This document shows positions 55,241 to 63,243 of a stretch of DNA of 64,000 nt, piece after piece. The stretch spans positions 1 to 64,000 of the forward strand of contig JAJYVU010000008.1 in assembly GCA_021791875.1 (NCBI GenBank), in the 5' to 3' direction. This DNA comes from Acidobacteriota bacterium. GTDB taxonomy: Bacteria; Acidobacteriota; Terriglobia; Terriglobales; Acidobacteriaceae. The translations under genes and the position numbers were made by a program. The first letter of the stretch is position 1, and each line of letters begins with the position of its first letter. The notes beneath the pieces are model-generated. The model worked only from the letters and a program-made list of their open reading frames with translations, had not been told where the DNA came from and ran no database searches.

Positions 55241-55732
55241 TTATTTTGCTTCTTCTCGTGCTTTGCGCCGCGCCCGCAGCACTTCCATCCCAACGCGGAG
55301 ACCCGTCATGACGGCGCCCACCTTGCGAGAGGTTCCGCCGGTGGCCTGCTGCACGATTCCGCCGGCGCGGCCCAGCCCTCCCAGCACCAGCGTCAGGGCT
55401 TCGTCGACGCGGTTTGCCTGGGTGTGTGTCTTGTCCACAATGTCAGTGAGGGCCTCGTTGACGTGGTCCACCTGCTGCCGCACCTTGCGGGAAACCTCGA
55501 GCATCTCCTCGGTGGCCTGTTTCAGCTTGGGCGATGCATCTACGAGAATCTCGCGTACTATTTTTACCGCCGGCAGAACATCGTCCTCGATGCGGTCCGT
55601 CAGCTCATTCACGCGTTTTCGGGTCTTGAGAGACCCGATCGCGATGATCATCATGAAAATGGCCTGCATCAGCGCCGAAGCGGCCACCACGATCACACAG
55701 ATCAGAATCCCTTGATCGGTTGTCAGGTGCAT
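55241..55732 (-). CDS. DUF948-like membrane-anchored protein
   Basis: The 163-residue protein has one N-terminal membrane helix (about 8-32) and an amphipathic alpha-helical region (about 40-110, ITDRIEDDVLPAVKIVREILVDASPKLKQATEEML-like spacing) characteristic of DUF948 proteins. It follows the YtxH gene by 3 bp. Pairing of DUF948 and YtxH genes is common and associated with stress, but no molecular role is known. Confidence 0.7.
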   Translation of the reverse strand: MHLTTDQGILICVIVVAASALMQAIFMMIIAIGSLKTRKRVNELTDRIEDDVLPAVKIVREILVDASPKLKQATEEMLEVSRKVRQQVDHVNEALTDIVDKTHTQANRVDEALTLVLGGLGRAGGIVQQATGGTSRKVGAVMTGLRVGMEVLRARRKAREEAK

Positions 55733-55735
55733 TCC

Positions 55736-56137
55736 CTATGCCTGGCCTTCGGAAGCTTCCACTGCCTGCGGGCCAGCCTGGGGCGCTTCACGGCCGGCCG
55801 CGGTCTCGTAGGCCTCTTTGCCCGCCTGCACCGCTGCCGAAACCTTGTTCGACTTCTCCTGTACAAAATCCCGACCCTGGCGCACGAAATCGTCCCACTG
55901 GGTCCGGCCGCGATCCACGTATTCGTTTACGCGCTCCCGTCCGCGCTCGGCATAGGTGTTCATCTGTGTGGCGGCTTCGCGCCCCCGAGCCTTCAGGTAC
56001 TCCGAGCCGTCGCGAGCGCTGCTCAATAGTTCTTCCCGCGTCTCCCGGCCAGACTTGGGCGCGTAGAGTACACCAATCAGCGCCCCAATGCCGAGGCCCG
56101 CAAGAAACCAGCTGAATCCACTCGATTGTTCTGACAT
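55736..56137 (-). CDS. YtxH-domain protein
   Basis: The 133-residue protein starts with a short polar segment and a Gly-rich helix, FLAGLGIGALIGVLYAPKSGRETRE (about 11-34), the YtxH signature, followed by a long charged helical tail (about 35-105) and an Ala/Gly-rich end. It is probably membrane-associated. It precedes the DUF948-like gene by 3 bp. AAGGAG lies upstream of the ATG. Confidence 0.8.
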   Translation of the reverse strand: MSEQSSGFSWFLAGLGIGALIGVLYAPKSGRETREELLSSARDGSEYLKARGREAATQMNTYAERGRERVNEYVDRGRTQWDDFVRQGRDFVQEKSNKVSAAVQAGKEAYETAAGREAPQAGPQAVEASEGQA

Positions 56138-56284
56138 TCCTTATCTCCTTCTCGTTTTCAGCCTTCAGAATCCCGCATGTTACCACAGCTCACAACCGCT
56201 GCGGCAAAACTTCTCCCACAGTAGATGCGCTTGCGCCGTTGCCGGCTGTCCCCGGAGCGCATTGTCGGCCGCGCGGAGCTGCTT

Positions 56285-57298
56285 TCAGCTCGCGCCGTTG
56301 TGGTCCACCATGCGTGCCAGGCGCATTTGTGGCCTCACCCACAGCATCGCATCAAACGCGTGCATACGCACAAACCCGAGTCGATCATACAGCCGAACCG
56401 CCCCATAATTCTGCTGCGTCACCGTCAGCGTAACGGTTTTGAAGCCATTCTGGCGCAGGTGTGCAGCGCAATCTTCAATCAGCAGCCCGCCCAGCCCGCG
56501 CCCCTGCCATTCTGGCGCCACGCACACCTGCGTGATGTGAGCCACGTTGTTTTTGACCTGCGAACACAGCAGCACGCCGACCAGTTCCCGCGTCCGGTCG
56601 CTCAGGAGCACTCGCGAGGCGGAAGCGTCGAAGCGTCCGCAGCCGGGGAAGCGGATGATGTTATGCAGAAACCGCAGTGAACCGGCGATGCTCTGGTACT
56701 GGTCGTTGATCTTGCTGTCCAGGTGCCCGGTGTAGGCGCTCGCAATCAGGTGCGCCGCCGGAGTAAAGTCCTCTTCCGTCCATGAGCGCATCGCCAGTCC
56801 CGCGGGTGGTTTGGGGATTTCCTTCCGCTTGCGCCCATCCAGCCGCAGTTCCATGAAGTCGCGCCGGAAGACCTCAAAGTCGGCGGCCCGAAAGACCGCG
56901 GACAGCCTGCCGGAAGCGTGCAGGAGCAACTGCGACTCGATCCGGTCTGTCCCCGGCGAATTCTGGAGCGTGGTAATCAGGTGTTCCAGCAGCTGCCGCT
57001 CAATGTCTTTGGCGGAAAACCGCCCGTCGCTGCTGTCGATGGAATAAACATCCCCGATCACGGCTTTGGCGTCTTCATAGACGCAAAAGACGTACCCGAT
57101 GATCCTGGAGCCTTCCACGGCCACGTATCCCGGCAGCACCCGGGAGTCAAGGTACTGCAGAATCAGGTCGATGGACGTTCGGTAGTCCCAGTTCAGCCGC
57201 TGGCTCCACTCCCTGGTTTCGGTCGCGAGCAGCGGCTTCAGGTTTGCGGCCGAAAAATGGCGCAGATCCAGGATGTCCAACTGAAGCGCCTGCGTCAT
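56285..57298 (-). CDS. GNAT N-acetyltransferase, two GNAT-like domains
   Basis: The 337-residue protein has two GNAT-like halves. The C-terminal half shows the acetyl-CoA motif CVAPEWQGRGLGGLLIE (about 263-280) and LYDRLGFV near 311. The N-terminal half (about 1-170) has a degenerate acetyltransferase fold around GYVAVEGSRIIGYVF. Neither substrate is identifiable. It lies downstream of the GT39 gene on the same strand, 102 bp away. Confidence 0.8.
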   Translation of the reverse strand: MTQALQLDILDLRHFSAANLKPLLATETREWSQRLNWDYRTSIDLILQYLDSRVLPGYVAVEGSRIIGYVFCVYEDAKAVIGDVYSIDSSDGRFSAKDIERQLLEHLITTLQNSPGTDRIESQLLLHASGRLSAVFRAADFEVFRRDFMELRLDGRKRKEIPKPPAGLAMRSWTEEDFTPAAHLIASAYTGHLDSKINDQYQSIAGSLRFLHNIIRFPGCGRFDASASRVLLSDRTRELVGVLLCSQVKNNVAHITQVCVAPEWQGRGLGGLLIEDCAAHLRQNGFKTVTLTVTQQNYGAVRLYDRLGFVRMHAFDAMLWVRPQMRLARMVDHNGAS

Positions 57299-57400
57299 AG
57301 GCTGCAGTTCATCCTCCTTGAGGCCGGTACCGGGTGCGAATCGCCGCTTGCAGGCGTCGCCAGCATCGTGATCTGGCTGGAAACCATGCGCAAATCTCGA

Positions 57401-59170
57401 TTACTTTTTCGCGGCCACCTCATAGACCACCAGATTCTGTGCAGGATACTCGAAAAGCTCCTCGTATGTCCTGCCCTTCAGCAGGGTCTTCAGTTTTCCG
57501 ACGTCCTTTTTCTGGGTGATCAGCAGGTGCTGCGCCGCGGGAATGCCGTTCGTGCGATACTTCCAGACCTGCCGATCGCGGTAGAACGACAGCCCGTAGG
57601 CCATCTCGCGCCGCACGTCATACAGCGCCAGAATCTCCCCCGGTTCGGCAATCTCGTTCACGATCCTGGCCATCGGCCGCGCAGAAAAGGTCAGGTCCAT
57701 CAGGTGGATGTTCCGCTTCGTATTCGGCAGCGGTCCGAGTCCGAAGACCGGTCCCACGCCGAAAATGTAGAACATCAACACCACGACCGGGATAATGGTC
57801 GCCGTGCGCAGCTTCTTCACGCCGTACTGCGCCACCATGATGAGGATGAAGACAGCCGTCGCAAAGCCGGTCAGCCCGCCGGCGATCAGCGCCCTCCCCG
57901 GCGGAATCTGCTTGGGATGCAGCAGATGCAGCGGCATCAGCAGCACAAACGTCACCAGCCCGCCAACCGTAACCGCGTGCAGGATCAACAGCCAGGGCTT
58001 CAGCCCCCGGTTCTTGATGCGGTTGATATAATCGCCGGCCAGGATCGTCAGCGGAGGTATCGACGGCAGAATGTAGCCTGGCAGCTTCGATTGCGACAAC
58101 GAGAAGAACACGATCGGCAGCAGCGCCCAGATCACCAGAAACTCAGGAAATGCATCGCCGGTCCGCGCGTGGCCCACATAATGATGCTTCCGGCGCCGCG
58201 CCCGCCATTCGTTCAGCGAGGTTCGCGCCGCATCGGCAAAGGCCGTCAGGGCGATCACCACCCATGGCATCAGCGCCAGCACCGCGACGGGGATGTAGTA
58301 CCAGAACGGCTGCTCGTGGTGATACAGGTTCGAGCCAAAGCGCTCCAGGTTTTGCTGCAGTATGAATTGCTTCAGGAACTGAGGGTTTCGAATCTGTACT
58401 TCCACGTACCATGGCAGGACGATCGCCATGTACAGCGCCACGCCCGGCCACCAGATCGTCCGCCGCAGCACGGACCATTCCCTTCGCAGCGCGGCGAAGG
58501 TGACCAGAATCAGCAGCGCCAGAAACGGCGCCACAGGCCCCTTGGCCAGCGTGGCCGTTGCGTTGAAGAAGTAGAGGTCAAAGAGCCAGAACTTGCTGCC
58601 TGTTTCGTACCAGGCGTACCAGCCGAGCATCCCGATGCAGAAGGGAGCGGCCAGTTGCATGTCAGTGGAGGCGCCGCGCGCAAAGCTCAGGATTGCCGCG
58701 CAGGTCACGGTGATCAGCGCCGCGTCCAGCTCGCCGCCCCTGCGGAAGCTGCGCATGTGCATGTAGATGAGCACGATGAGCGTGAGAGCGAAGGTGGCCG
58801 AAGGCAGCCTTGCCGCCCAGTCGTGTACGCCAAACTCCATGAATGAGAGCATGGCGCGCCAGTAATACAGGGCCGGCTTCTGGAGCCAGGGATGTCCCCA
58901 AAGCACCGGTGTCACCAGGTCATGCCGATGGAGCATCTCGCGCGCCACCTGGGCGTAACGCGGCTCGTCGGCGCCTACCAGTCCCAGCCCGTCGCCTCCG
59001 AAGGCAGGCACCAACCCGTAAAACAGGAAAAAGAGGGTGAAGCCGAGCATGGTTACCACCTGCGCGGCGGTGGCAAACGCAGGGAAACGCGCCGAGATGC
59101 GGCTCGGCGCATGCTTGAACGCTCGAATCCAGGGGGCAGGATGAGAAGAATTTGGTCTAGTGTCAGGCAC
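57401..59170 (-). CDS. Glycosyltransferase family 39 (ArnT/PMT-like) membrane protein
   Basis: The 589-residue protein has about eleven or twelve membrane helices. The first periplasmic loop contains GADEPRYAQVAREML (about 65-80), the DE-box of PMT/ArnT transferases, followed by RHDLVTPVLWGHPWLQKPALYYW; a later WYVEVQIRNPQFLKQF also fits. These enzymes move a sugar from an undecaprenyl- or dolichyl-phosphate donor onto protein or lipid A. The acceptor is unknown. The gene lies upstream of the GNAT gene and downstream of nrnA, all on the minus strand. Confidence 0.85.
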   Translation of the reverse strand: MPDTRPNSSHPAPWIRAFKHAPSRISARFPAFATAAQVVTMLGFTLFFLFYGLVPAFGGDGLGLVGADEPRYAQVAREMLHRHDLVTPVLWGHPWLQKPALYYWRAMLSFMEFGVHDWAARLPSATFALTLIVLIYMHMRSFRRGGELDAALITVTCAAILSFARGASTDMQLAAPFCIGMLGWYAWYETGSKFWLFDLYFFNATATLAKGPVAPFLALLILVTFAALRREWSVLRRTIWWPGVALYMAIVLPWYVEVQIRNPQFLKQFILQQNLERFGSNLYHHEQPFWYYIPVAVLALMPWVVIALTAFADAARTSLNEWRARRRKHHYVGHARTGDAFPEFLVIWALLPIVFFSLSQSKLPGYILPSIPPLTILAGDYINRIKNRGLKPWLLILHAVTVGGLVTFVLLMPLHLLHPKQIPPGRALIAGGLTGFATAVFILIMVAQYGVKKLRTATIIPVVVLMFYIFGVGPVFGLGPLPNTKRNIHLMDLTFSARPMARIVNEIAEPGEILALYDVRREMAYGLSFYRDRQVWKYRTNGIPAAQHLLITQKKDVGKLKTLLKGRTYEELFEYPAQNLVVYEVAAKK

Positions 59171-59249
59171 GATCCCAACTTAGGCTAACAGATCGGCAGC
59201 AAAGCGGCTCAATCGTTTGCCGCCAAGACAGCCTCGTACAGGGTGCAGC

Positions 59250-60287
59250 TCAGCCCAGTCCGTACATGCTCTCCCGGAGCATCGCACGCAGCTTTTCGAG
59301 AATCACATTGGTCGCAATGTGCATGGGCCCCTCGAGGGTGCAGCCGGCTGCATGGGGATGCCCGCCGCCGCCGAACTCCTCGGCGAGGCGCGCCACGTCC
59401 ACGCGGCCCTTGCTGCGGAGCGAGAGGCGGACTCTGCGATCCTTCAGCTCGCGCAGAAAGACGGCTGTCTCGACGCCTGCAATGCCGATGGCATAGTTCA
59501 CCACGCCTTCGCAGTCTTCCTCAGCCGCGCGTGTCCGCAGCATGTCGTCCTGGTTCACGGATAGCCATGCCAGCTTGCCGTCCCTGCGCAGATTGGTGAG
59601 CGCGGCGCCCAGCAGCATCATCTTCGACGTTGGATTGGAGAAATACACCTGCTCGGCGATCGCCGCCGGTTGCGCTCCGTGCCGCACCAGGTTTGCGGCC
59701 AGCTCAAAGGTGTGCGAATCAGTTCCGTCGTAGCAGAAGGAGCCCGTGTCTGTCAGCACGGCGGCATAGAGGCAGGTCGCCATCTCCGGGGTGATGGTCA
59801 CGCCGGCTTCAAGAGCCAGATCGTAAACCAGCTCGGCGACCGCGCAGGCTTCCGGCTCAATCCAGTTCACATCGGCAAACTTCTGCCCGCTTACATGGTG
59901 GTCAATGTTGATCAGCTTCCGGCCTTCGAGTCCATGCAGTCGCGAGCGTGGAATGCCATCGCACTCCAGCAGGATGACCGCGTCGTAGTCGCCTTCAATC
60001 ACTGACCGGCGGGCAATCGACCGCGAGCAGGGAAGGCCGTGATAGATGAGCGGCAGCCCGTCGCAGGAGACCAGCTCCGCTTCCTTGCCCATCTGGTGCA
60101 GAATTCCGCCCATCGCCAGCATGGAGCCAATGGCATCACCGTCCGGCCGCGCATGCGCGCTCACCAGGAAGCGTTTGCCAGCGCGGATTGCCGCCAGCAC
60201 GGCGTGCAGGCCCTCGCGCTCACCGTAGAGTCCGGTGGCGACCGGTTCGTACTTCGAAGGTGGATGAAAGAAGGCTTCGAGAGACAT
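59250..60287 (-). CDS. nrnA: DHH-family phosphoesterase NrnA (nanoRNase/pAp phosphatase)
   Basis: The 345-residue enzyme has the DHH-family metal motifs HARPDGDAIGS (45-55), Asp110, NIDHH (127-131, DHH at 129-131), LTDTGSF and the C-terminal DHHA1 motif GGGGHPHAAGC (306-316). NrnA degrades short oligonucleotides and 3',5'-bisphosphoadenosine. It begins 5 bp after rbfA, keeping the common rbfA-nrnA pairing. Confidence 0.92.
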   Translation of the reverse strand: MSLEAFFHPPSKYEPVATGLYGEREGLHAVLAAIRAGKRFLVSAHARPDGDAIGSMLAMGGILHQMGKEAELVSCDGLPLIYHGLPCSRSIARRSVIEGDYDAVILLECDGIPRSRLHGLEGRKLINIDHHVSGQKFADVNWIEPEACAVAELVYDLALEAGVTITPEMATCLYAAVLTDTGSFCYDGTDSHTFELAANLVRHGAQPAAIAEQVYFSNPTSKMMLLGAALTNLRRDGKLAWLSVNQDDMLRTRAAEEDCEGVVNYAIGIAGVETAVFLRELKDRRVRLSLRSKGRVDVARLAEEFGGGGHPHAAGCTLEGPMHIATNVILEKLRAMLRESMYGLG

Positions 60288-60292
60288 CGTTG

Positions 60293-60664
60293 CTAGGCGT
60301 CCTTCCGTCTCCTTTGCGAGCGGCCCAGCAACTCGTCAATCCGAGCCTTCATGCGCTCCGATCGATCCACGTGAAAGCTCAAATCCGGCACATGCCGCTT
60401 GCCCGTGCGCTCCTGCAATTCATGCCGGATGTAGCCGCGCGCCGCCATCAGTCCCTCGACGGTCTCTTCCTCGGCTTTTGGTCCGCCGTCCACGGCCACC
60501 CATACCTGCGCGGACTTGCCACCCGGATTGAGAATCACCTGGCTTACGTAAGCAAAGCTGATGCGCGGATCGCTCAACTCTCCCTCGATCATCGCGCTGA
60601 TCTCCTCGCGCAGCGACTCGGCTACGCGATCCTGGTGATGCTTCCTGCCTCTTGACTCCTGCAT
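60293..60664 (-). CDS. rbfA: Ribosome-binding factor RbfA
   Basis: The 123-residue KH-like protein assists 16S rRNA 5'-end maturation in the 30S subunit. The pattern RVAESLREEISAMIEGELSDPRI (near 13-36), SQVILNPGGKSAQVWV and VPDLSFHVDRSERMKARIDELL near the end is characteristic. It leads into nrnA. infB and nusA are not upstream; instead a repeat element and a lipoprotein gene are found. Confidence 0.92.
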   Translation of the reverse strand: MQESRGRKHHQDRVAESLREEISAMIEGELSDPRISFAYVSQVILNPGGKSAQVWVAVDGGPKAEEETVEGLMAARGYIRHELQERTGKRHVPDLSFHVDRSERMKARIDELLGRSQRRRKDA

Positions 60665-61032
60665 TTCTACTTCCTAGGGGGTAAACCTGAGAGGATAACA
60701 GAGACCGGGCGATTGCGATCACAAATCTGCAACAGAAATCCGTGCCGGAATCGATTTTCTTCGCGCGCTGCCGTGCAATCCGGAGGGTGCTTCCTGTAAC
60801 AGGCTGATTTCGCGCAGGTTGAGGCAAACGCCGCAAAAATCCGGCCTCCGGGAGCAATTTTGGTGTGACATCCATGGGTCGAAGAGTGCTGATGAGGTCG
60901 AGCGCATAGAGCATCTTCACCGATGCTATGAGATGTCTATAAGGTGTCCTGGATCGATCCGGTGTGGCCGTTCTTTGATGGAACGTCCACGCCAACTTCC
61001 TTGTTCTCCCCTACACCTTCAGTGAAAACGCC
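60665..61032. other. Gap upstream of rbfA
   Basis: It contains the second MITE-like repeat (60907-61035, overlapping the lipoprotein stop) and about 240 bp next to rbfA that should hold its promoter. No convincing gene or promoter hexamers were identified. Confidence 0.5.
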
Positions 61033-61035
61033 CTA
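60907..61035 (+). repeat. MITE-like element, copy B
   Basis: A 129-bp copy of the repeat at 14137. The left end reads TAGAGCATCTTCAC; the right end, on the minus strand, reads TAGGGCGTTTTCACTGA. An internal hairpin (GTGG-C-CGTTC / GAACG-T-CCAC, 60964-60990) is present. The copy has about 11 extra bases near the left end. The terminal TAG on the minus strand is also the stop codon of the lipoprotein gene. Confidence 0.8.
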
Positions 61036-61455
61036 GGGGCAGGTGAGCTGCGCCGAGCCCTCGATGGTGCACCCGCCGCCGCAGGCAGTTAAGGCGAGGC
61101 AACTGGCTTGCCCAATGGGAAAACTCCATGCATTCACGTCGTAGATGCCTTTGGCGCCGCTCCCGCAGGTTGCCAGCCCGTTGGCTGAAACCGTTACATC
61201 CTTGGTGGTGGCGTTGTTCTGGCACACGACCCAGTTGGCGGAGAAGGGCGTACTCGTCAGCGGAGCCGAGCTCCAGTGCGCCGTCGCGGTGAACTGCACC
61301 GTTCCGCCCGAACTGCTCGCGTCCGCCGTGACAGGGCTCACGGTAATGGCTTTGAGCACGCGGCTCGTCATCGAACTGTTCCCGCCGCAGCCGCCGAGCA
61401 ATGCGGCTACGGCTGATAGCGCAGCAAGAAAGGCTAATCCACGCCGGAGACGCAT
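61033..61455 (-). CDS. Small lipoprotein with Ig-like beta pattern
   Basis: The 140-residue protein has a lipoprotein signal peptide with lipobox LGGC (Cys23). The mature part has alternating beta-type stretches (TVSPVTADASSSGGTVQFTA and TVSANGLATC) like bacterial Ig-like (Big_2) repeats, and several cysteines (CQNN, TCGSG, SCLALTACGGGC). It is probably an outer-membrane or periplasmic lipoprotein; function unknown. Its stop codon lies at the edge of repeat copy B. Confidence 0.7.
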   Translation of the reverse strand: MRLRRGLAFLAALSAVAALLGGCGGNSSMTSRVLKAITVSPVTADASSSGGTVQFTATAHWSSAPLTSTPFSANWVVCQNNATTKDVTVSANGLATCGSGAKGIYDVNAWSFPIGQASCLALTACGGGCTIEGSAQLTCP

Positions 61456-61518
61456 GGTAAACCCTCCCCGGGTATCATTCTGGCACCAAAGAGTGGCTAC
61501 GGGCAGCGATTCTGCGAA

Positions 61519-63033
61519 TTACGGACTATCCAGTGCTTCCACCCTGTCGCGGTCAGTCACTTCGGTCAACTCGGCGAGACGGTGCGCCAGCCGCGTCTTC
61601 CACGCGTGCTCGGGGCAGCGCCAGCTCCAGTTGCCCTTCGGCAGGGACGGCACATTCATGCGCGCCTCCGAGCCCAGATCCAGCACATCCTGGGCGGGGA
61701 AGAGGCATATGTCGGCCACAGATGTGGCCGCCGCACGCATCAGCGCCCACACCTCGTCGTGATCGCTGGGATGCAGGTAGGCCTTGACCGCGGTTTTCTC
61801 GACCGCCGTTGCGCCGTTCTCCCACCAGCCGCGGGTGGTGTCGTTGTCGTGCGTGCCCGTGTAGACCACGGCGTTGCGCTCATAGCGGTGAGGCAGGTAG
61901 TTGTGCGCTCCGCGCCCGCCAAAACCAAACTGCAGCACCTTCATCCCCGGCAACTGGAAGCGCTCCCGCAGCGCATCCACCTCGGGGGTGATCAGTCCCA
62001 GGTCCTCGGCGATGAATGGCAACTCGCCCAGCTCGCGGCGCAGCGCTGCAAACAGCGCGTCACCCGGCGCCTTTACCCACTCGCCGTTGACCGCGGTCTC
62101 TTCCTTTGCCGGAATCGCCCAGTAGGCCTCGAATCCGCGGAAGTGATCCAGCCGGATCGCGTCATACAGAACGCGCGCCCGCTGTACCCGCTCCACCCAC
62201 CACTGGAAGCCGCGTGCTTCCATCACATCCCACCGGTACAGGGGATTGCCCCACCTCTGCCCGGTCTCGGAAAAATAATCCGGCGGGACGCCCGCCACCC
62301 GCACCGGTGACAGACGCTCGTCCAGCTCGAAGAGCGCCGGATGCGTCCACACATCGGCGCTGTCGAAGTTCACGAAGATCGCGATGTCGCCCAGGAACTG
62401 AATTCCGCGCCCGGCGCAGTAAGCCCGCAGCGCCGTCCACTGCTCCTCAAAGGCGAACTGGATGGCTTCGGCCACGGCGATCTCTTCGGCCATTTCGTGA
62501 CGCGCCTGAGCCAGAGCTCCGGGCTCGCGGCGCGCCAGCGGCTCGGGCCACTGATTCCAGCAGGAGTTGTCATATTTCCGTCGCAGCACGCTGTAGAGCG
62601 CCCAGCCGGGCAGCCAGCCGGCATTGGCCTGGCGAAAGGCCTCAAACCGCGCCCACTGCTCTTGTGGCCTACTCTGCAGGAAGCGCTTCGCGGCAGACTT
62701 AAGCAGGGGCAGCTTGCGCGCCGTGACTTCGTCGTAGTCCACGTTGCCCGCGCGCCCGGGAAGCCCGGCGATGGCGTCGCCCTCAATCCATCCCCAGTCG
62801 GAAAGGTACTCGAGTGAAATCAGCAGGGGATTGCCAGCGAACGCCGAGAGCCCCGCATACGGCGAGTTGCCAAAGCCTGTCGGGCCCAGCGGAAGCACCT
62901 GCCACCACTGCTGTTTGGCTTCGGCGAGAAAGTCGGCAAACTCGTAGGCCGCAGGGCCGAGATCGCCGATGCCGCCATACGAAGGCAGGGAGGAAATGTG
63001 CAGCAACACTCCCGAGGATCGCGCAAAGGGCAT
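61519..63033 (-). CDS. malQ: 4-alpha-glucanotransferase (amylomaltase, GH77)
   Basis: The 504-residue enzyme transfers alpha-1,4-glucan segments in maltodextrin or glycogen metabolism. GH77 features are SLPSYGGIGDLGPAAYEF (15-32) and PLGPTGFGNSPYAG, the nucleophile Asp296 in RLDHFRGFEAYW, the acid/base Glu343 in IAEDLG and Asp396 in TGTHDND. Length is typical of the short bacterial form. It is followed by the small lipoprotein gene's opposite flank with a 63-bp gap. Confidence 0.95.
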   Translation of the reverse strand: MPFARSSGVLLHISSLPSYGGIGDLGPAAYEFADFLAEAKQQWWQVLPLGPTGFGNSPYAGLSAFAGNPLLISLEYLSDWGWIEGDAIAGLPGRAGNVDYDEVTARKLPLLKSAAKRFLQSRPQEQWARFEAFRQANAGWLPGWALYSVLRRKYDNSCWNQWPEPLARREPGALAQARHEMAEEIAVAEAIQFAFEEQWTALRAYCAGRGIQFLGDIAIFVNFDSADVWTHPALFELDERLSPVRVAGVPPDYFSETGQRWGNPLYRWDVMEARGFQWWVERVQRARVLYDAIRLDHFRGFEAYWAIPAKEETAVNGEWVKAPGDALFAALRRELGELPFIAEDLGLITPEVDALRERFQLPGMKVLQFGFGGRGAHNYLPHRYERNAVVYTGTHDNDTTRGWWENGATAVEKTAVKAYLHPSDHDEVWALMRAAATSVADICLFPAQDVLDLGSEARMNVPSLPKGNWSWRCPEHAWKTRLAHRLAELTEVTDRDRVEALDSP

Positions 63034-63075
63034 AATGAAAAACCTCTTCTGATACTTGCATAGATGCGCAGCCGC

Positions 63076-63107
63076 AAAAAGGCCCGTGCCGGGGCACAGG
63101 CCTTTTT
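63076..63107. terminator. Bidirectional terminator between the isomerase gene and malQ
   Basis: AAAAAGGCC and GGCCTTTTT flank an inner GTGCC / GGCAC stem with loop GG and one mismatch. The A/T arms give a U-tract in both directions. It lies past repeat copy C from the isomerase gene. Confidence 0.7.
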
Positions 63108-63126
63108 CAATTGCTGATCAAAGTTC

Positions 63127-63243
63127 TAGCGCATTTTCACAGATGCTATGAGGTGTTTTGGATCGATCCGGTGTGGCCGTTCTTTGATGGAACGTCCACG
63201 CCCACTTCCTTCTTCTCCCCTACACCTCAGTGAAAAGGCCCTA
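63127..63243 (+). repeat. MITE-like element, copy C
   Basis: A 117-bp copy of the repeat. Left end TAGCGCATTTTCACAGA; right end, on the minus strand, TAGGGCCTTTTCACTGA. The internal hairpin GTGG-C-CGTTC / GAACG-T-CCAC lies at 63173-63199. The right-end TAG on the minus strand is the stop codon of the isomerase gene, as in copy B. Confidence 0.82.

Noticed and set aside
56918-58846. 642-residue plus-strand frame over the GNAT and GT39 genes
   Set aside because: It crosses two real genes on the opposite strand and has no domain or signal.
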